Shown: positions 8,343 through 17,018, counted from the first letter of the stretch. The stretch is DNA of 64,000 bases from Rhodanobacteraceae bacterium (GCA_016713135.1 JADJPR010000004.1:1-64000), one strand, 5' to 3'. The notes: generated by a model not told the origin, from the sequence alone. Translations and numbers: made by a program.

Positions 8343-9067
8343 TCACTCCCCATCCGCACCGACCTTCTCGAAGCCCTTGGCGGGATCGCCAGAAGGCGCA
8401 TCCGCCAGCCAGCGGTCGATCTCCGCGTGGCCGGCGTCGTCGACTGGCTTGAGGCGCATCCACGGTGCGTCGAGCAAATCGTGGGCCTCCAGCAGCGCGC
8501 GCACCTCGTCGGCGCTGCCGAAGACATAGACCCAGAAGCCGGATGAGATGTCGCGGCGGCCGTCGGCGGCGCGGTCGCGCTTTTCGATCCAGCCCGGCAC
8601 CTGGTCGTCGACGATCAGGTGCGAGACCTTGCGCAGGTCCACCTGGCGCAGCACGACCGAGCCATCGTCGGCGGCGTCCCAGGCGATCAGGGTGTAGCCG
8701 TTCGGCTTGTCCTGCGGCGCGTCCTCGCCCGGTTTGGGGCGGTCTTTCGCCGCGATCCAGGCCTGGCTTGCGGTGCGCGCGAAGCCGAGTTCGAGGTCGT
8801 CTTCCAGGTCGTCGATGTCGGCCTTTTCCGCGCCCGTGTCGTCCGGCTCGAGCGACAGCGAGAGCCAGCGCTCGCAGCCGGCGGTGACCCGCAGGTACTG
8901 GCGTCCGCTGGCTTCCGGCTCCTCGCGCAGGTCCTCGACGCGCCAGTCGCCGACCAGCGCCGGATCGCACGCGGCCAGCGGCTCGGCGGGCGGCGACTGG
9001 AACTCGACGGTGTCGCAGGCGCCGGTCAGCGCGCCGCCAGTGCCAGCAGCCAGATCCTCGAGTTCAC
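8343..9067 (-). pseudogene. Putative lipoprotein with a frame break in the signal peptide
   Basis: A GTG at 9067 overlaps the stop of the carboxylase gene in the classic GTGA arrangement and opens MNSRIWLLALAAR followed by a stop. In a second frame, joined at the GCGGCGCGC string near 9030, the sequence reads ALTGACDTVEFQSPPAEPLA and continues open for about 225 residues to the stop at 8343. Losing two bases (one CG) there gives MNSRIWLLALAALTGACD, a near-perfect lipoprotein signal with lipobox LTGAC. The body contains DWRVEDLREE, GCERWLSLSLEPD, FGSADEVRALLEAHDLLDA and GFEKVGADGE and is not recognised. Either the gene is recently broken or the base count in the CG run is wrong. Confidence 0.7.
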
Positions 9068-11076
9068 GTCTTGCCCTCCGCAGCCAGCCGCACCAGCACG
9101 CTGTCGGCCTCGACGAACTCGCCGACGCCTGCGCGGATCTCGGCGACCACGCCGGCGCGCGGTGCGCGCAGCGTGAGTTCCATCTTCATCGCCTCCATCA
9201 CGATCACTTCCTGGCCCTCGCTGACCGGCGCATCGGCGTCGACGCGCACGGCGACGATGCGGCCGGGCATCGGCGCGCGCACGCTGTCGCCGCTGGCCTT
9301 GGCCTTGCCCTCGAAGGCGAAGGGATGGCGCAGGTTGAGCACGTAGCGGCGCTCGCCATCGTGCGCCAGGTAGCCGTTCGGCAGCGGCAGCACGCGCAGG
9401 CGCACCGCGCGGCCGTCGAGCAGGAAGTCGACCGATTCGGCGCCGGCGCAAGCGCCGCGCACGCCCAAGTGACTGGCGCCGATGTCGATGGTGTAGTTGC
9501 CGTCGTGGCCATGCGCGGCCACCTCGATCAGCGTTTCGCGGTAAACCAGGTGCTTCAAGCGCTTGCCCGGATGGCCGTGGCGCCAGCCGTCGGCCACTGC
9601 CCACGGCGAATGCGGGTCGCTGCCGGTGCGCGCGTGCGCCTGGGCCGCGGCTTCTTCGTCGAGCAGCGCGCGCAGGGTCACCGCCACCAGCACGTCCTGC
9701 GGCAGCTCGCGTGCCTGCGGCATCACTTCTGCGAGGTGCTTGTCGAGGTAGCCGGTGTCGATGCTGGCCTCGACCACCGCCGGATGCCGCACCAGGCGTT
9801 CGAGGAACTCGACATTGCTCTTCGGGCCGACCACCACGGTGTCCGCCAGCGCGCGCCGCAGCAGGGCCAGTGCCTCGGCGCGGTCGGCCTCGTGCACGAT
9901 CAGCTTGGCGATCATCGGGTCGTAGTGCACGGTGACGCTGTCGCCTTCGATGACGCCCGAATCCAGCCGCACCTGGGCATTGGTGGCCGGCAGGCGCAGC
10001 ACCTCCAGCTTGCCGCTGCCCGGCAGGAAGTTCTGCTCCGGGTCCTCGGCGTACAGGCGCACCTCGATGGCGTGGCCGCGGGTGGGCACCGGGCGCTGCG
10101 GCACCAACTCCGCCAGCTTGCCGCCGGCGGCGATGGCGAGCTGCAGTTCGACCAGGTCGAGGCCGGTGACCATCTCGGTGACCGGATGCTCCACCTGCAG
10201 GCGGGTGTTGATCTCCATGAAGTAGAAATCGCCGGCCGGGCCGACGATGAACTCGACGGTGCCGGCATTCGCGTAGCCGATCGCCTGGCCCGCCTGCACC
10301 GCGGCGGCGCCCATCGCCGCGCGCAATTCGGGCGTGACGAAGGGCGAGGGCGATTCCTCGATCACCTTCTGGTAGCGCCGCTGCGCCGAGCACTCGCGCT
10401 CGTTGAGATGGATCACCTCGCCGTGATGGTCGCCGAAGATCTGGATCTCGATATGCCGCGGGCGCTCGACGTAGCGCTCCAGCAGCACGCGGTCGCGCCC
10501 GAAGGCGCCGCGCGCCTCACGCTGGCAGGATTCCAGCGCGGCGGCGAACTCGTCCGCGCCGCGCACCACGCGCATGCCCTTGCCGCCGCCGCCGTGGGCC
10601 GCCTTGATCATCAACGGGAAACCGATCCGCCCGGCCTCGCGCGCCAGCAGCGCGGCGTCCTGGTCTTCACCGGTATAGCCCGGCACCACCGGGACCCCGG
10701 CTGCCTGCATCAGGATCTTGGCGCCGGCCTTGCTGCCCATCCGGCGCATCGACTCGGCGCTCGGGCCGATGAACTTGAGGCCCGCCTGCGCCACCGCTTC
10801 GGCGAAGTCCGCGTTCTCGCTGAGGAAGCCGAAGCCGGGGTGGATCGCCTGCGCGCCGGTGGCGAGCGCCGCCTCGATGATGCGGTCGCCGCGCAGGTAG
10901 GAATCCGCCGGCCGCGCGCCGCCGATCCAGCGCCCCTCGTCCGCCAGCCGCACATGCTGCGCGCGCGCATCCGCATCCGAATACACCGCCACCGTGGCAA
11001 TTCCCAGCCGCCGGCAGGTGCGCTGGATGCGGCAGGCGATCTCACCGCGGTTGGCAATCAGGATCTTGCTGAACAT
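9064..11076 (-). CDS. liuD: Methylcrotonoyl-CoA carboxylase biotin-containing (alpha) subunit
   Basis: This 670-residue protein couples a biotin carboxylase (KILIANRGEIACR at 4-16, ATP-grasp HGGGGKGM near 165, MEINTRLQVEHPVTE near 290) to a C-terminal biotin carrier domain. The domain is attached by a poorly conserved middle region, and its biotinylated lysine is in EAMKME at about residue 631. With its beta partner it would carboxylate 3-methylcrotonoyl-CoA in leucine breakdown. The LiuC-type hydratase just upstream supports this over propionyl-CoA or acetyl-CoA carboxylase. The beta subunit, liuA and liuE are not in the window. A longer frame to 11169 was rejected because its first 31 residues translate the adjacent repeat arm. 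Confidence 0.88.
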   Translation of the reverse strand: MFSKILIANRGEIACRIQRTCRRLGIATVAVYSDADARAQHVRLADEGRWIGGARPADSYLRGDRIIEAALATGAQAIHPGFGFLSENADFAEAVAQAGLKFIGPSAESMRRMGSKAGAKILMQAAGVPVVPGYTGEDQDAALLAREAGRIGFPLMIKAAHGGGGKGMRVVRGADEFAAALESCQREARGAFGRDRVLLERYVERPRHIEIQIFGDHHGEVIHLNERECSAQRRYQKVIEESPSPFVTPELRAAMGAAAVQAGQAIGYANAGTVEFIVGPAGDFYFMEINTRLQVEHPVTEMVTGLDLVELQLAIAAGGKLAELVPQRPVPTRGHAIEVRLYAEDPEQNFLPGSGKLEVLRLPATNAQVRLDSGVIEGDSVTVHYDPMIAKLIVHEADRAEALALLRRALADTVVVGPKSNVEFLERLVRHPAVVEASIDTGYLDKHLAEVMPQARELPQDVLVAVTLRALLDEEAAAQAHARTGSDPHSPWAVADGWRHGHPGKRLKHLVYRETLIEVAAHGHDGNYTIDIGASHLGVRGACAGAESVDFLLDGRAVRLRVLPLPNGYLAHDGERRYVLNLRHPFAFEGKAKASGDSVRAPMPGRIVAVRVDADAPVSEGQEVIVMEAMKMELTLRAPRAGVVAEIRAGVGEFVEADSVLVRLAAEGKT

Positions 11077-11119
11077 GCGGCGAGGCCCATCGGCTAGGAG
11101 AAACGGTTGGGGTAGGGAG

Positions 11120-11246
11120 GTAGAAAAAGGAAAAGGGAAAATGGAAAAAGGAGAAGCGGGGCGGGGCAAGCCAGGGGACCGGGATCCTGCCCGATTCCCC
11201 GGTGCGTGCTCTTCCCTTTTCCATTTTCCCTTTTCCTTTCTCCCGC
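11120..11246. repeat. Tandem-repeat hairpin element (GGAAAA arms)
   Basis: The left arm (11120-11162) consists of GGAAAA-type units and the right arm (11211-11246) is nearly its reverse complement. The spacer is about 48 bases and G+C rich. It lies between liuC and liuD, two genes expected to be co-transcribed, so its RNA would fold inside the operon message. Confidence 0.85.
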
Positions 11247-11251
11247 TCCAA

Positions 11252-12037
11252 TCAGATCCAGTTCGGTGGGCGTTTTTCGAGGAAGGCGCTGAGTCCCTCC
11301 TGGCCCTCCAGCGAGACGCGCAGCCGCGCGATCAGGGCGGCGGTCTGCTCGTCGAGTTTCTTCTGCGCCGCCTCGTCGCGGCCGAAGATGCCTTCGACCA
11401 GGCGCTTGGCGACCAGCATCGCGGTGGGGCCGGCCTTGAGCAGGGCATCGAGCTCGCGCTCGACCAGCGCATCGAGCTCCGCCGCGGGCACCACTTCGTG
11501 CACCAGGCCCAGCGCCAGCGCCTTGCGCGCGTCGAACAGGGCGCCGGACTGGAACCAGCGGCGCGCGTGGCGCGCGCCGATCGCGGCGACCACATAGGGC
11601 GAGATCACCGCCGGCACCAGGCCGAGCTTGCTCTCGGTCAGGCCAAAGCGCGCGTCTTCGGCAGCCAGCGCGATGTCGCAGCAGGCGATCAGCCCGACGC
11701 CGCCGCCGAAGGCCGAGCCCTGCACGCGGGCGATGGTCGGCTTGGGCAGGTAGGCCAGGGTGCGCATGAGTTCCGCCAGCTTGAGCGCATCAGCCAGGTT
11801 TTCGGCCTCGCCGAAACCCGCCATCGCGCGCATCCAGCCCAGGTCCGCGCCCGCGGAAAACGACGCGCCCTCGGCTGCCAGCACCACCGCGCGGACTTCC
11901 GGATCGGCACCGGCGCGGGCCAGCGCTGCGGTCAGTTCCGCGATCAGCTCGGCATTGAAGGCGTTGTGCACGGCGGGGCGATCCATCGTCACCGTCGCCA
12001 CCCGGCCTGACAGGCCCACTCTTACCATCGCTGCCAT
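11252..12037 (-). CDS. liuC: Methylglutaconyl-CoA hydratase-like enoyl-CoA hydratase
   Basis: A crotonase-fold protein of about 261 residues. The oxyanion-hole segments are FSAGADL near residue 65 and FGGGVGLIACCD near 110. The position usually holding the first catalytic Glu is Gly here, with the second acidic group supplied by TESKLGLVPAVISPYV. This pattern is typical of LiuC/GnyH proteins, which hydrate 3-methylglutaconyl-CoA in leucine degradation. ATGs at 12052, 12037 and 12028 are all possible; I chose 12037, which has GGGGAC upstream. It lies upstream of liuD on the same strand, separated by a repeat hairpin. Confidence 0.85.
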   Translation of the reverse strand: MAAMVRVGLSGRVATVTMDRPAVHNAFNAELIAELTAALARAGADPEVRAVVLAAEGASFSAGADLGWMRAMAGFGEAENLADALKLAELMRTLAYLPKPTIARVQGSAFGGGVGLIACCDIALAAEDARFGLTESKLGLVPAVISPYVVAAIGARHARRWFQSGALFDARKALALGLVHEVVPAAELDALVERELDALLKAGPTAMLVAKRLVEGIFGRDEAAQKKLDEQTAALIARLRVSLEGQEGLSAFLEKRPPNWI

Positions 12038-12131
12038 GCGTCCAGTCCCCATTTCTGTCGGGATCGAGTCTACACGCGAGCACCCTGGACGCAGTCCCGG
12101 GGCGGGCGCGCCTCAGCCGCGTGTGCGCGGA

Positions 12132-12428
12132 CTACTCGAAGCCGTTGCGGAACAGGGGATCCGGCAGTTCGCCCGGCCAGAAACCGCCGCGCAGTGCGAA
12201 GCCGCTGCCGCTCGCATCGCCCGCGTCCGGCTGGCCGAAGGTGCCCTCGACACTGAAGCCGCCGCCGGACGAACTGCCGCCGCCGGCGTCCACCGTGAAC
12301 CAGTCCATGGTGTAGCCGGTGCCTTCCGGGACTCGCTCCTGCTTGCCCCGCGCAGCCTCGCCCGCGGCGAGCGGGGTGCTTGCGACCAGCGCCAGGAGCA
12401 GGGCGCAACCAGCGGCGGGGAGCTTCAT
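12132..12428 (-). CDS. Small secreted protein with C-terminal FRNGFE tail
   Basis: The 98-residue product has a signal peptide (residues 1-22, cleavage after TPLAA), a short mature region (YTMDWFTVDAGGGSSSGG, then FSVEGTFGQPDAG and GFALRGGFWPG) and ends in LFRNGFE. Glycine-rich segments of this type occur in secreted proteins of related bacteria, but no function is known to me. The tail matches those of the proteins at 18930-21413 and 43369-44793. GAGGAGG before the ATG overlaps the end of the upstream gene, so the two genes form an operon. Confidence 0.8.
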   Translation of the reverse strand: MKLPAAGCALLLALVASTPLAAGEAARGKQERVPEGTGYTMDWFTVDAGGGSSSGGGFSVEGTFGQPDAGDASGSGFALRGGFWPGELPDPLFRNGFE

Positions 12429-12438
12429 CGCGGCCTCC

Positions 12439-13245
12439 TCAGGGTGCGGGCAGGTCCTCGACGCACCAGACCCGGCGGAGCAGGTTGCAGGTGGTCGCGA
12501 TGCCATCCCAGGGGCTGATATTGCTCACGGCGCCCTCCCAATCTGGGTTCAACCCCACAGTGGTCCCGAAATTCGCGTTGTTGCTGCTGGTCCAGAGCGA
12601 GCAGTTGCCAGCACCGACCTGGTTGTTGTTTGCGGAGCCCATGCCCGTGCGAATCCACCCCGTGATCGAATAGGGCGGGCCGTCTCCCGAGTCCGCGCCC
12701 TGCACCGCACCGGGAACTTCCTCGGCATAGCGCAGCGAGGTCGTGTCGAAGATTTCCGCCAGCGTGGCCATGTGGTAGCCCGCTGCGCAGGCGGTCAGGG
12801 CAGCATTGCCGGCGAATGTCGCGGAAGTCTGGTAGTAGCCGCGCAGCGACGGGCGCGCAACAGCGACAGCGCGCAGTGCATAGGGCGCGGCGGTGAGTTC
12901 CTGGCGCGGCGTCAGCAGGGTGAAGGCACCGGCACTGGCGCCGTCGCGTACGCCGATCTCGACGAACTTCTGCTCGCCGTCGTAGGCGTCGCCGAAATCC
13001 AGCTTCACCGTGAAGCGGCCCTCGCTGACGCTCACATTGTCCTGCACCGCGGCGCAGCCCAGCGTGCCGCCACCGCTGGCCGCGGCGAACAGGCAGAACT
13101 GGAGGTCGTAGCTGCCGCTCAGCAAGGCGCCGTTGAAGCGCAACTGGCCCTGGTAGGTCAGCGCGGTGGTCAGCGGGGCAGCACCCGCCGCTGCGGGAAG
13201 CAGGAGGGTCAAGGCAAGTCCGCACCAGCCACGACTGCGCAGCAT
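12439..13245 (-). CDS. Secreted protein with YQGQL-type N-terminal domain
   Basis: The 268-residue protein has a signal peptide (1-22) and a domain beginning LTYQGQLRFNGALLSGSYDLQF that runs to LTPRQELTAAPYALRA near 125. This is a compact beta module seen in many secreted and cell-surface proteins. The second half has six Cys (CAAGYHMATLAEIFD, NCSLWTSSN, CNLLRRVWCVED) and looks like a disulfide-stabilised lectin-like or fibrinogen-like domain. Function is not known. It ends 10 bases before the start of the small FRNGFE protein and is probably co-expressed with it. Confidence 0.75.
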   Translation of the reverse strand: MLRSRGWCGLALTLLLPAAAGAAPLTTALTYQGQLRFNGALLSGSYDLQFCLFAAASGGGTLGCAAVQDNVSVSEGRFTVKLDFGDAYDGEQKFVEIGVRDGASAGAFTLLTPRQELTAAPYALRAVAVARPSLRGYYQTSATFAGNAALTACAAGYHMATLAEIFDTTSLRYAEEVPGAVQGADSGDGPPYSITGWIRTGMGSANNNQVGAGNCSLWTSSNNANFGTTVGLNPDWEGAVSNISPWDGIATTCNLLRRVWCVEDLPAP

Positions 13246-13353
13246 GTCACGCTCCCCGCTCTCCGGTGGTGTCGTCAGTGTATGGGAACGCGTGCCGCGG
13301 CGCCATGACGGTGGGTGCCCTGACGCATGCGGACCGGCGGGTCGACGTCCCGC

Positions 13354-14490
13354 TCAGCCCACCCAGCGGCGCAGGGCCGTGCGCCGCACCAGCAATTCGT
13401 AGCTCGAAAGACACAGCGCCAGCGTCGCCGCCACCGCGCAGACGAACTTCGCCGGCCACGGCCAGCTCAGGTCCATCAGCAGGTACTGGATGGCGAACAG
13501 CAGCGGCAGGTGCAAGAGGTACGTCCAGTAGGCGCTGCGCGCGAGGTAACTCAGCCAGACGCGCGGCGCCGCCAGCGTGCGCAGGCCGAGTACCAGGCAG
13601 GCGAGCGTGCCCCAGCCGGCGATCACGGACTCGAGCAGGGCTGTCAGCCCGTCGGCATGGGCGTAGCTCAGGCCGGCGTCGATCCGCAGCCAGAAGGCCA
13701 GGTAGGCGACCAGGCAGGCCGCCGCAGCCGGAAACAGCCAGCGGCGCAGACCATCCAGCGTGCCGAGGCGCCCGTGCAGCGCCACGCCGAGCGCGTAGAA
13801 GGGTCCGTAGACGCCGATCGCCCAGAACTGCGGCAGCAGGCCCTCCGGCGCCGGATGTGGCGCCTGGGTCAGGGCGAAGCCCGGCCACAGCAGCCACGGC
13901 AGGCTGAGCGCGACCGGCAAGATGCCCCAGGCCATCCAGCGACCGAGCAAGCCGCCGAGTTCCAGCGCCCGCCCGGCCCAGTGCAGCACGCCGAACAGCA
14001 GCAGGTAATACAGGAACCAGAGGTGGCCGGTGCTCGGCGGCATCGCCGGCGGGTCCGGCATCGCTTGCCATTCGCGCAGCATCAGCAGCAGCGGTGGCGG
14101 ATGCTCCGCGTTGGCGAGTGCCCATCCGGTCGCCGCGGCAATCGTGAAGTGCACCAGCGGCCAGGCCACCAGGAATGGCAGCAGGATGCGCCGCGCGCGC
14201 TGGCGCGCCAGTCCGCCCATGCCACGACGCGCGGCGACGGATGCCGCGAAATAGCCGGCGACGAGGAAGAACAGCGGCATGCGCACCAGGTGCAGCAGCC
14301 AGACCAGCGCATCCACCAGCGGCGAATGCTGGCGATCCGCCGCCGGCCACCAGGGATGCAGCAGCGGGCTGTAGGCCAGCGCGGCATGGAACAGCACCCC
14401 GGCCAGCATCGCCAGCGCGCGCAGGTGGTCGAGCGCGTGGACGCGTGATGCTGCGGACTCGTCGGGCGAGTCCGTTGTAGTGGTGTTCAT
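13354..14490 (-). CDS. Acyltransferase 3 / OpgC-like membrane protein
   Basis: The 378-residue protein has about ten membrane helices and opens with RVHALDHLRALAMLAGVLFH. That carries the conserved R and H of the acyltransferase-3 family, which acylates sugars or glucans from the cytoplasm to the periplasm. The closest type is OpgC (MdoC), which adds succinyl groups to osmoregulated periplasmic glucans, but no opgGH neighbours are present, so the substrate is unknown. The longer frame upstream runs through the tandem-repeat arm and was rejected in favour of ATG 14490. Confidence 0.85.
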   Translation of the reverse strand: MNTTTTDSPDESAASRVHALDHLRALAMLAGVLFHAALAYSPLLHPWWPAADRQHSPLVDALVWLLHLVRMPLFFLVAGYFAASVAARRGMGGLARQRARRILLPFLVAWPLVHFTIAAATGWALANAEHPPPLLLMLREWQAMPDPPAMPPSTGHLWFLYYLLLFGVLHWAGRALELGGLLGRWMAWGILPVALSLPWLLWPGFALTQAPHPAPEGLLPQFWAIGVYGPFYALGVALHGRLGTLDGLRRWLFPAAAACLVAYLAFWLRIDAGLSYAHADGLTALLESVIAGWGTLACLVLGLRTLAAPRVWLSYLARSAYWTYLLHLPLLFAIQYLLMDLSWPWPAKFVCAVAATLALCLSSYELLVRRTALRRWVG

Positions 14491-14548
14491 TGGTGCGACC
14501 CTTGTTGGTTGTGCTGAATCGCGAGGGCGCAACGGCTCGCCAGGAGCG

Positions 14549-14826
14549 GAGGGCACGTTGGCACGTTGGCACGAGGGCACGAGGGCACGAGGGCAAGCCA
14601 AGACCTCACCCCAGGTCCGGCCTTTTTTCACTGCGAGAGAGGTCGGAAAAGCAGCACAATCAGTTACTTGCAACGGTCAGGAAGATTGCGAGCCTTTTCG
14701 TGCCCTCGTGCCCTCGTGCCCTCGTGCCCTCGTGCCCTCGTGCCCTCGTGCCCTCGTGCCCTCGTGCCCTCGTGCCCTCGTGCCCTCGTGCCCTCGTGCC
14801 CTCGTGCCCTCGTGCCCTCGTGCCCT
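14549..14826. repeat. Octamer tandem-repeat hairpin element with about 16 CGTGCCCT units
   Basis: The left arm (14549-14595) has about five units of GGCACGAG (two carry GTT for GAG). The right arm (14699-14826) has about sixteen almost perfect copies of the complementary octamer CGTGCCCT. The 104-base spacer is unique. The right arm runs directly into the stop codon of the ABC permease gene (TGA at 14826-14828), and the left arm sits just upstream of the acyltransferase start. The same octamer makes up the element at 56192-56361. The perfect copies suggest recent expansion, so the copy number probably varies. Confidence 0.95.
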
Positions 14827-15509
14827 CAGTAGAAAGCCGCCTTGCGCCCGTGCCACCAGGCAGTGAAGCCGAGGGTGACAAGGCTCAGCACGAGCTGCGC
14901 CGACAGGATGCCCACCGCCGGCAGACTCCACACGATGTCCTCACTGCGTGCGGGCACCGAGATCGCGTCGATCTGCCCCAGCAGCATGATCAGTGGGTTG
15001 ACCAGCAGGTTGCTGCCGATCATCGCGAAGATGTTCCAGCCCTCCGACTGCACCTGCATCGCGACCGCCAGCGAAATGCAGTAGGCGAGCAGCACGTGGC
15101 CGTAGATCAGCAGCGAGTACACCACCAGGCCATCCGGCAGCGGCGTGGTCAGGATCACGACCAGGGTGCCGAGCAGGAGTACCGCATAGGGCACGCCGAA
15201 GGTCAGCAGGCCGCCGGCGAGCTTGGCGATGGTGAAGTCCAGCGGCGACACCGGCAGGCTCATGACGAAGGCCAGGGTCTGCTGCTTGCGTTCCTCCAGC
15301 AGCGAGGTGGAGACCGCAAAGCAGGATCCGGCGACCAGCACGACGATCAGCAGCAGCGAGCCGAGGTAGAAGGCCCACGGCCGGGCCAGCCCGAGCAGCC
15401 CGAGCGCGAACAGACCGGCGAGCACGTGCGCCGCCAGCGGCTTCTGGAACAGCTGCCAGTCCTTGACGACCAGCAGGCGGATCAGGGGCAGGTTCAGGGC
15501 AAGGTTCAT
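14826..15509 (-). CDS. ABC-2 type transporter permease (CcmB-like)
   Basis: The 227-residue protein has six hydrophobic segments and the layout of an ABC-2 permease, with a cytoplasmic loop (LLEERKQQTLAFVMSLPVSP) that typically contacts the ATPase. Its ATG overlaps the ATPase stop codon by four bases (ATGA), so the two are translationally coupled. With the GntR gene upstream it forms a three-gene operon. The substrate is unknown; YtrA-controlled ABC systems in other bacteria respond to cell-wall antibiotics or peptides. Confidence 0.85.
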   Translation of the reverse strand: MNLALNLPLIRLLVVKDWQLFQKPLAAHVLAGLFALGLLGLARPWAFYLGSLLLIVVLVAGSCFAVSTSLLEERKQQTLAFVMSLPVSPLDFTIAKLAGGLLTFGVPYAVLLLGTLVVILTTPLPDGLVVYSLLIYGHVLLAYCISLAVAMQVQSEGWNIFAMIGSNLLVNPLIMLLGQIDAISVPARSEDIVWSLPAVGILSAQLVLSLVTLGFTAWWHGRKAAFY

Positions 15510-16390
15510 ACGGCACCTCCAGCGCGAACGGCGGTCACGAAAATGTCTTCCAGCGCCATCGGGTCGATGCGCTGCACGCTCAGGCCAGCAGCACCCAGCC
15601 GTTGCGGCAGATCCTCGCGCCAGGCGCGCACCTTGACCTCGACCTGGCTGCCGGCCTGGCGCACCTGGGCCACCTCCGTCCAGTTCGCCACGGCCGGCGG
15701 CAGCTCGCCAAGACAAAGAACACGGCGCCAGTTGTCGAGGAAGCTCTCCTTGTCGGCGTGCGCCACCAGGCGGCCATCGTGCAGGAAGGCGATGTGGTCG
15801 GCCAGTTGCTCGACATCGTGGGTATTGTGCGAGGAGAACAGCACGCTGCGGCGTTCGTCGCGCAGCACGTCCGCCAGCGCCTCCAGCACCTCGGCGCGCG
15901 CGACCGGATCGAGTCCGGTGGTGGGCTCGTCGAGCAGCAGCAGGCGCGGCCGGCGCGCCAGGCACAGCAGCAGCAGCGCCTTGACCCGCTGGCCGTGCGA
16001 ATAGCCGCCGACGGCCTGCTGCGGGCGCAGGTCGAAGCGGCGGATCAGGTTGGCGGCGTAGGCCTCATCCCACTCCGGGTAGATCCGGCGCACCAGCGCG
16101 ATGTGCCAGTCCAGGCTCTGGCCGCGGTACAGGCGCATGTCTTCGGCAGCAAAGCCGATGGCGCGCTTGGCGGCCACCTGCTCCTGCGGCAATCGGTGGC
16201 CGAGCACGTCGATGGTGCCGGCGTCCGGGGCGGCGAGGCCGGTCAGCAGGCGGAGCAGGGTGGACTTGCCGGCGCCATTGACGCCAACCAGGCCCATGAC
16301 CTCGCCCTCGGCCAGACTGAGCGAGAGGTCCTGCAGCGCGAAGTGGGCGTAGCGCTTGCATAGTCCGGACACGGCAAAGGCGGCCGTCAT
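15506..16390 (-). CDS. ABC transporter ATP-binding protein
   Basis: The 294-residue ATPase has Walker A GVNGAGKS near 36-43, Walker B RLLLLDEPTTGLD near 150-162, and an H-loop in SSHNTHD. The signature motif is YSHGQ instead of LSGGQ, a variant seen in some ABC-2 exporters. The C-terminal third (after about residue 215) is a regulatory extension ending IDPMALEDIFVTAVR, as in drug-export ATPases. It overlaps the regulator gene by four bases on one side and the permease gene by four on the other. Confidence 0.9.
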   Translation of the reverse strand: MTAAFAVSGLCKRYAHFALQDLSLSLAEGEVMGLVGVNGAGKSTLLRLLTGLAAPDAGTIDVLGHRLPQEQVAAKRAIGFAAEDMRLYRGQSLDWHIALVRRIYPEWDEAYAANLIRRFDLRPQQAVGGYSHGQRVKALLLLCLARRPRLLLLDEPTTGLDPVARAEVLEALADVLRDERRSVLFSSHNTHDVEQLADHIAFLHDGRLVAHADKESFLDNWRRVLCLGELPPAVANWTEVAQVRQAGSQVEVKVRAWREDLPQRLGAAGLSVQRIDPMALEDIFVTAVRAGGAV

Positions 16391-16800
16391 GTCGGGTTTC
16401 CTTGAGTGGGGGCGGGGATGGCAGCGGCGGCGTCGAGCGTGCTGTCGAGGCGGTGGTGCAGTTCTTCGCGCGACAGGCCCAGGCGTGCCGCGTGGATGAC
16501 GACCTCGCGCAGGTGGCGATCGAGCGTTTCATCGAGCAGTGCGCGGGCGCGGTCGGGCCGTTCGGCGACCACCGACCCCTTGCCCTGTCGGGTTGCGATC
16601 AGGCCGGCGCGCTCCAGGTCCTCGTAGGCGCGCTTGACCGTGATGACACTGACGCCGCTGGCGGCGGCCAGTTCGCGGATCGAGGGCAGCGCCTGGCCCG
16701 GCAGCCAGTCGCCCGCCATCACCCGGGCGGTGATCTGGTCGACGATCTGCTGGTACATCGGCCGCGGATCGCTGGCCGACAGGAGGAGTTGCGCGCTCAA
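16387..16800 (-). CDS. GntR-family (YtrA subfamily) transcriptional regulator
   Basis: The 137-residue protein has a winged helix-turn-helix (PMYQQIVDQI... LPSIRELAAASGVSVITVKRAYEDLERAGLI) and only a short helical tail, which is the YtrA subtype that represses its own ABC operon. The start appears to be TTG at 16800, because homologs begin a few residues before SDPRPMYQQI and no ATG or GTG is in frame there. The TGTGCAT repeats at 16809-16842 lie immediately upstream and are the likely operator. The last four bases overlap the ATPase start. Confidence 0.88.
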   Translation of the reverse strand: MSAQLLLSASDPRPMYQQIVDQITARVMAGDWLPGQALPSIRELAAASGVSVITVKRAYEDLERAGLIATRQGKGSVVAERPDRARALLDETLDRHLREVVIHAARLGLSREELHHRLDSTLDAAAAIPAPTQGNPT

Positions 16801-16808
16801 GCAGCATC

Positions 16809-16842
16809 ACTGTGCATGTCGTATATGCACAGTATGCACAGT
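16809..16842. promoter_or_regulatory. Likely operator of the YtrA-type regulator
   Basis: ACTGTGCAT at 16809-16817 and ATGCACAGT at 16825-16833 form a perfect inverted repeat with a 7-base spacer. A third direct copy of ATGCACAGT follows at 16834-16842. The AT-rich TATATG/GTATAT stretches here are the best promoter candidates for the minus-strand operon, so binding would block it and autoregulation is expected. Confidence 0.75.
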
Positions 16843-16850
16843 GTATATCT

Positions 16851-16913
16851 AGTCCGCAACTACCGCGGGTTCAGCGCCAGCGGCAGAGGATTTCCTCGCG
16901 ATTGAAGCCGCGC
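16851..16913 (-). pseudogene. Remnant copy of an ABC permease 3' end
   Basis: On the minus strand this reads RGFNREEILCRWR and a stop, followed by 3' flank, and it matches 21501-21563 (the end of the ABC permease gene at 21521-22339) with about five mismatches in 63 bases. No further permease sequence lies to its right. It is a fragment left by deletion or copied by recombination, and it sits directly upstream of the GntR-ABC operon. Confidence 0.8.
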
Positions 16914-17018
16914 ATGTCCGGATTCCACGGCAATTCCGTTCCCACGAAGGAATCCCCGCGCCACGCCCATCCAGGGCAGGGGCTGCGGGCCCGGTTGGAC
17001 TCGACGGAGCATGCGGTC

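Noticed and set aside
11077..11169. N-terminal extension of the carboxylase alpha subunit
   Set aside because: The extra residues (PFSIFPFPFS) are a translation of the adjacent GGAAAA repeat arm; the family start is MFSKILIANRGE.
14699..14826. Octamer array as a CRISPR array or coding repeat
   Set aside because: The units are 8 bases with no spacers, no cas genes are nearby, and the frames through it (VPSCPRAL repeats) have no flanking protein sequence.
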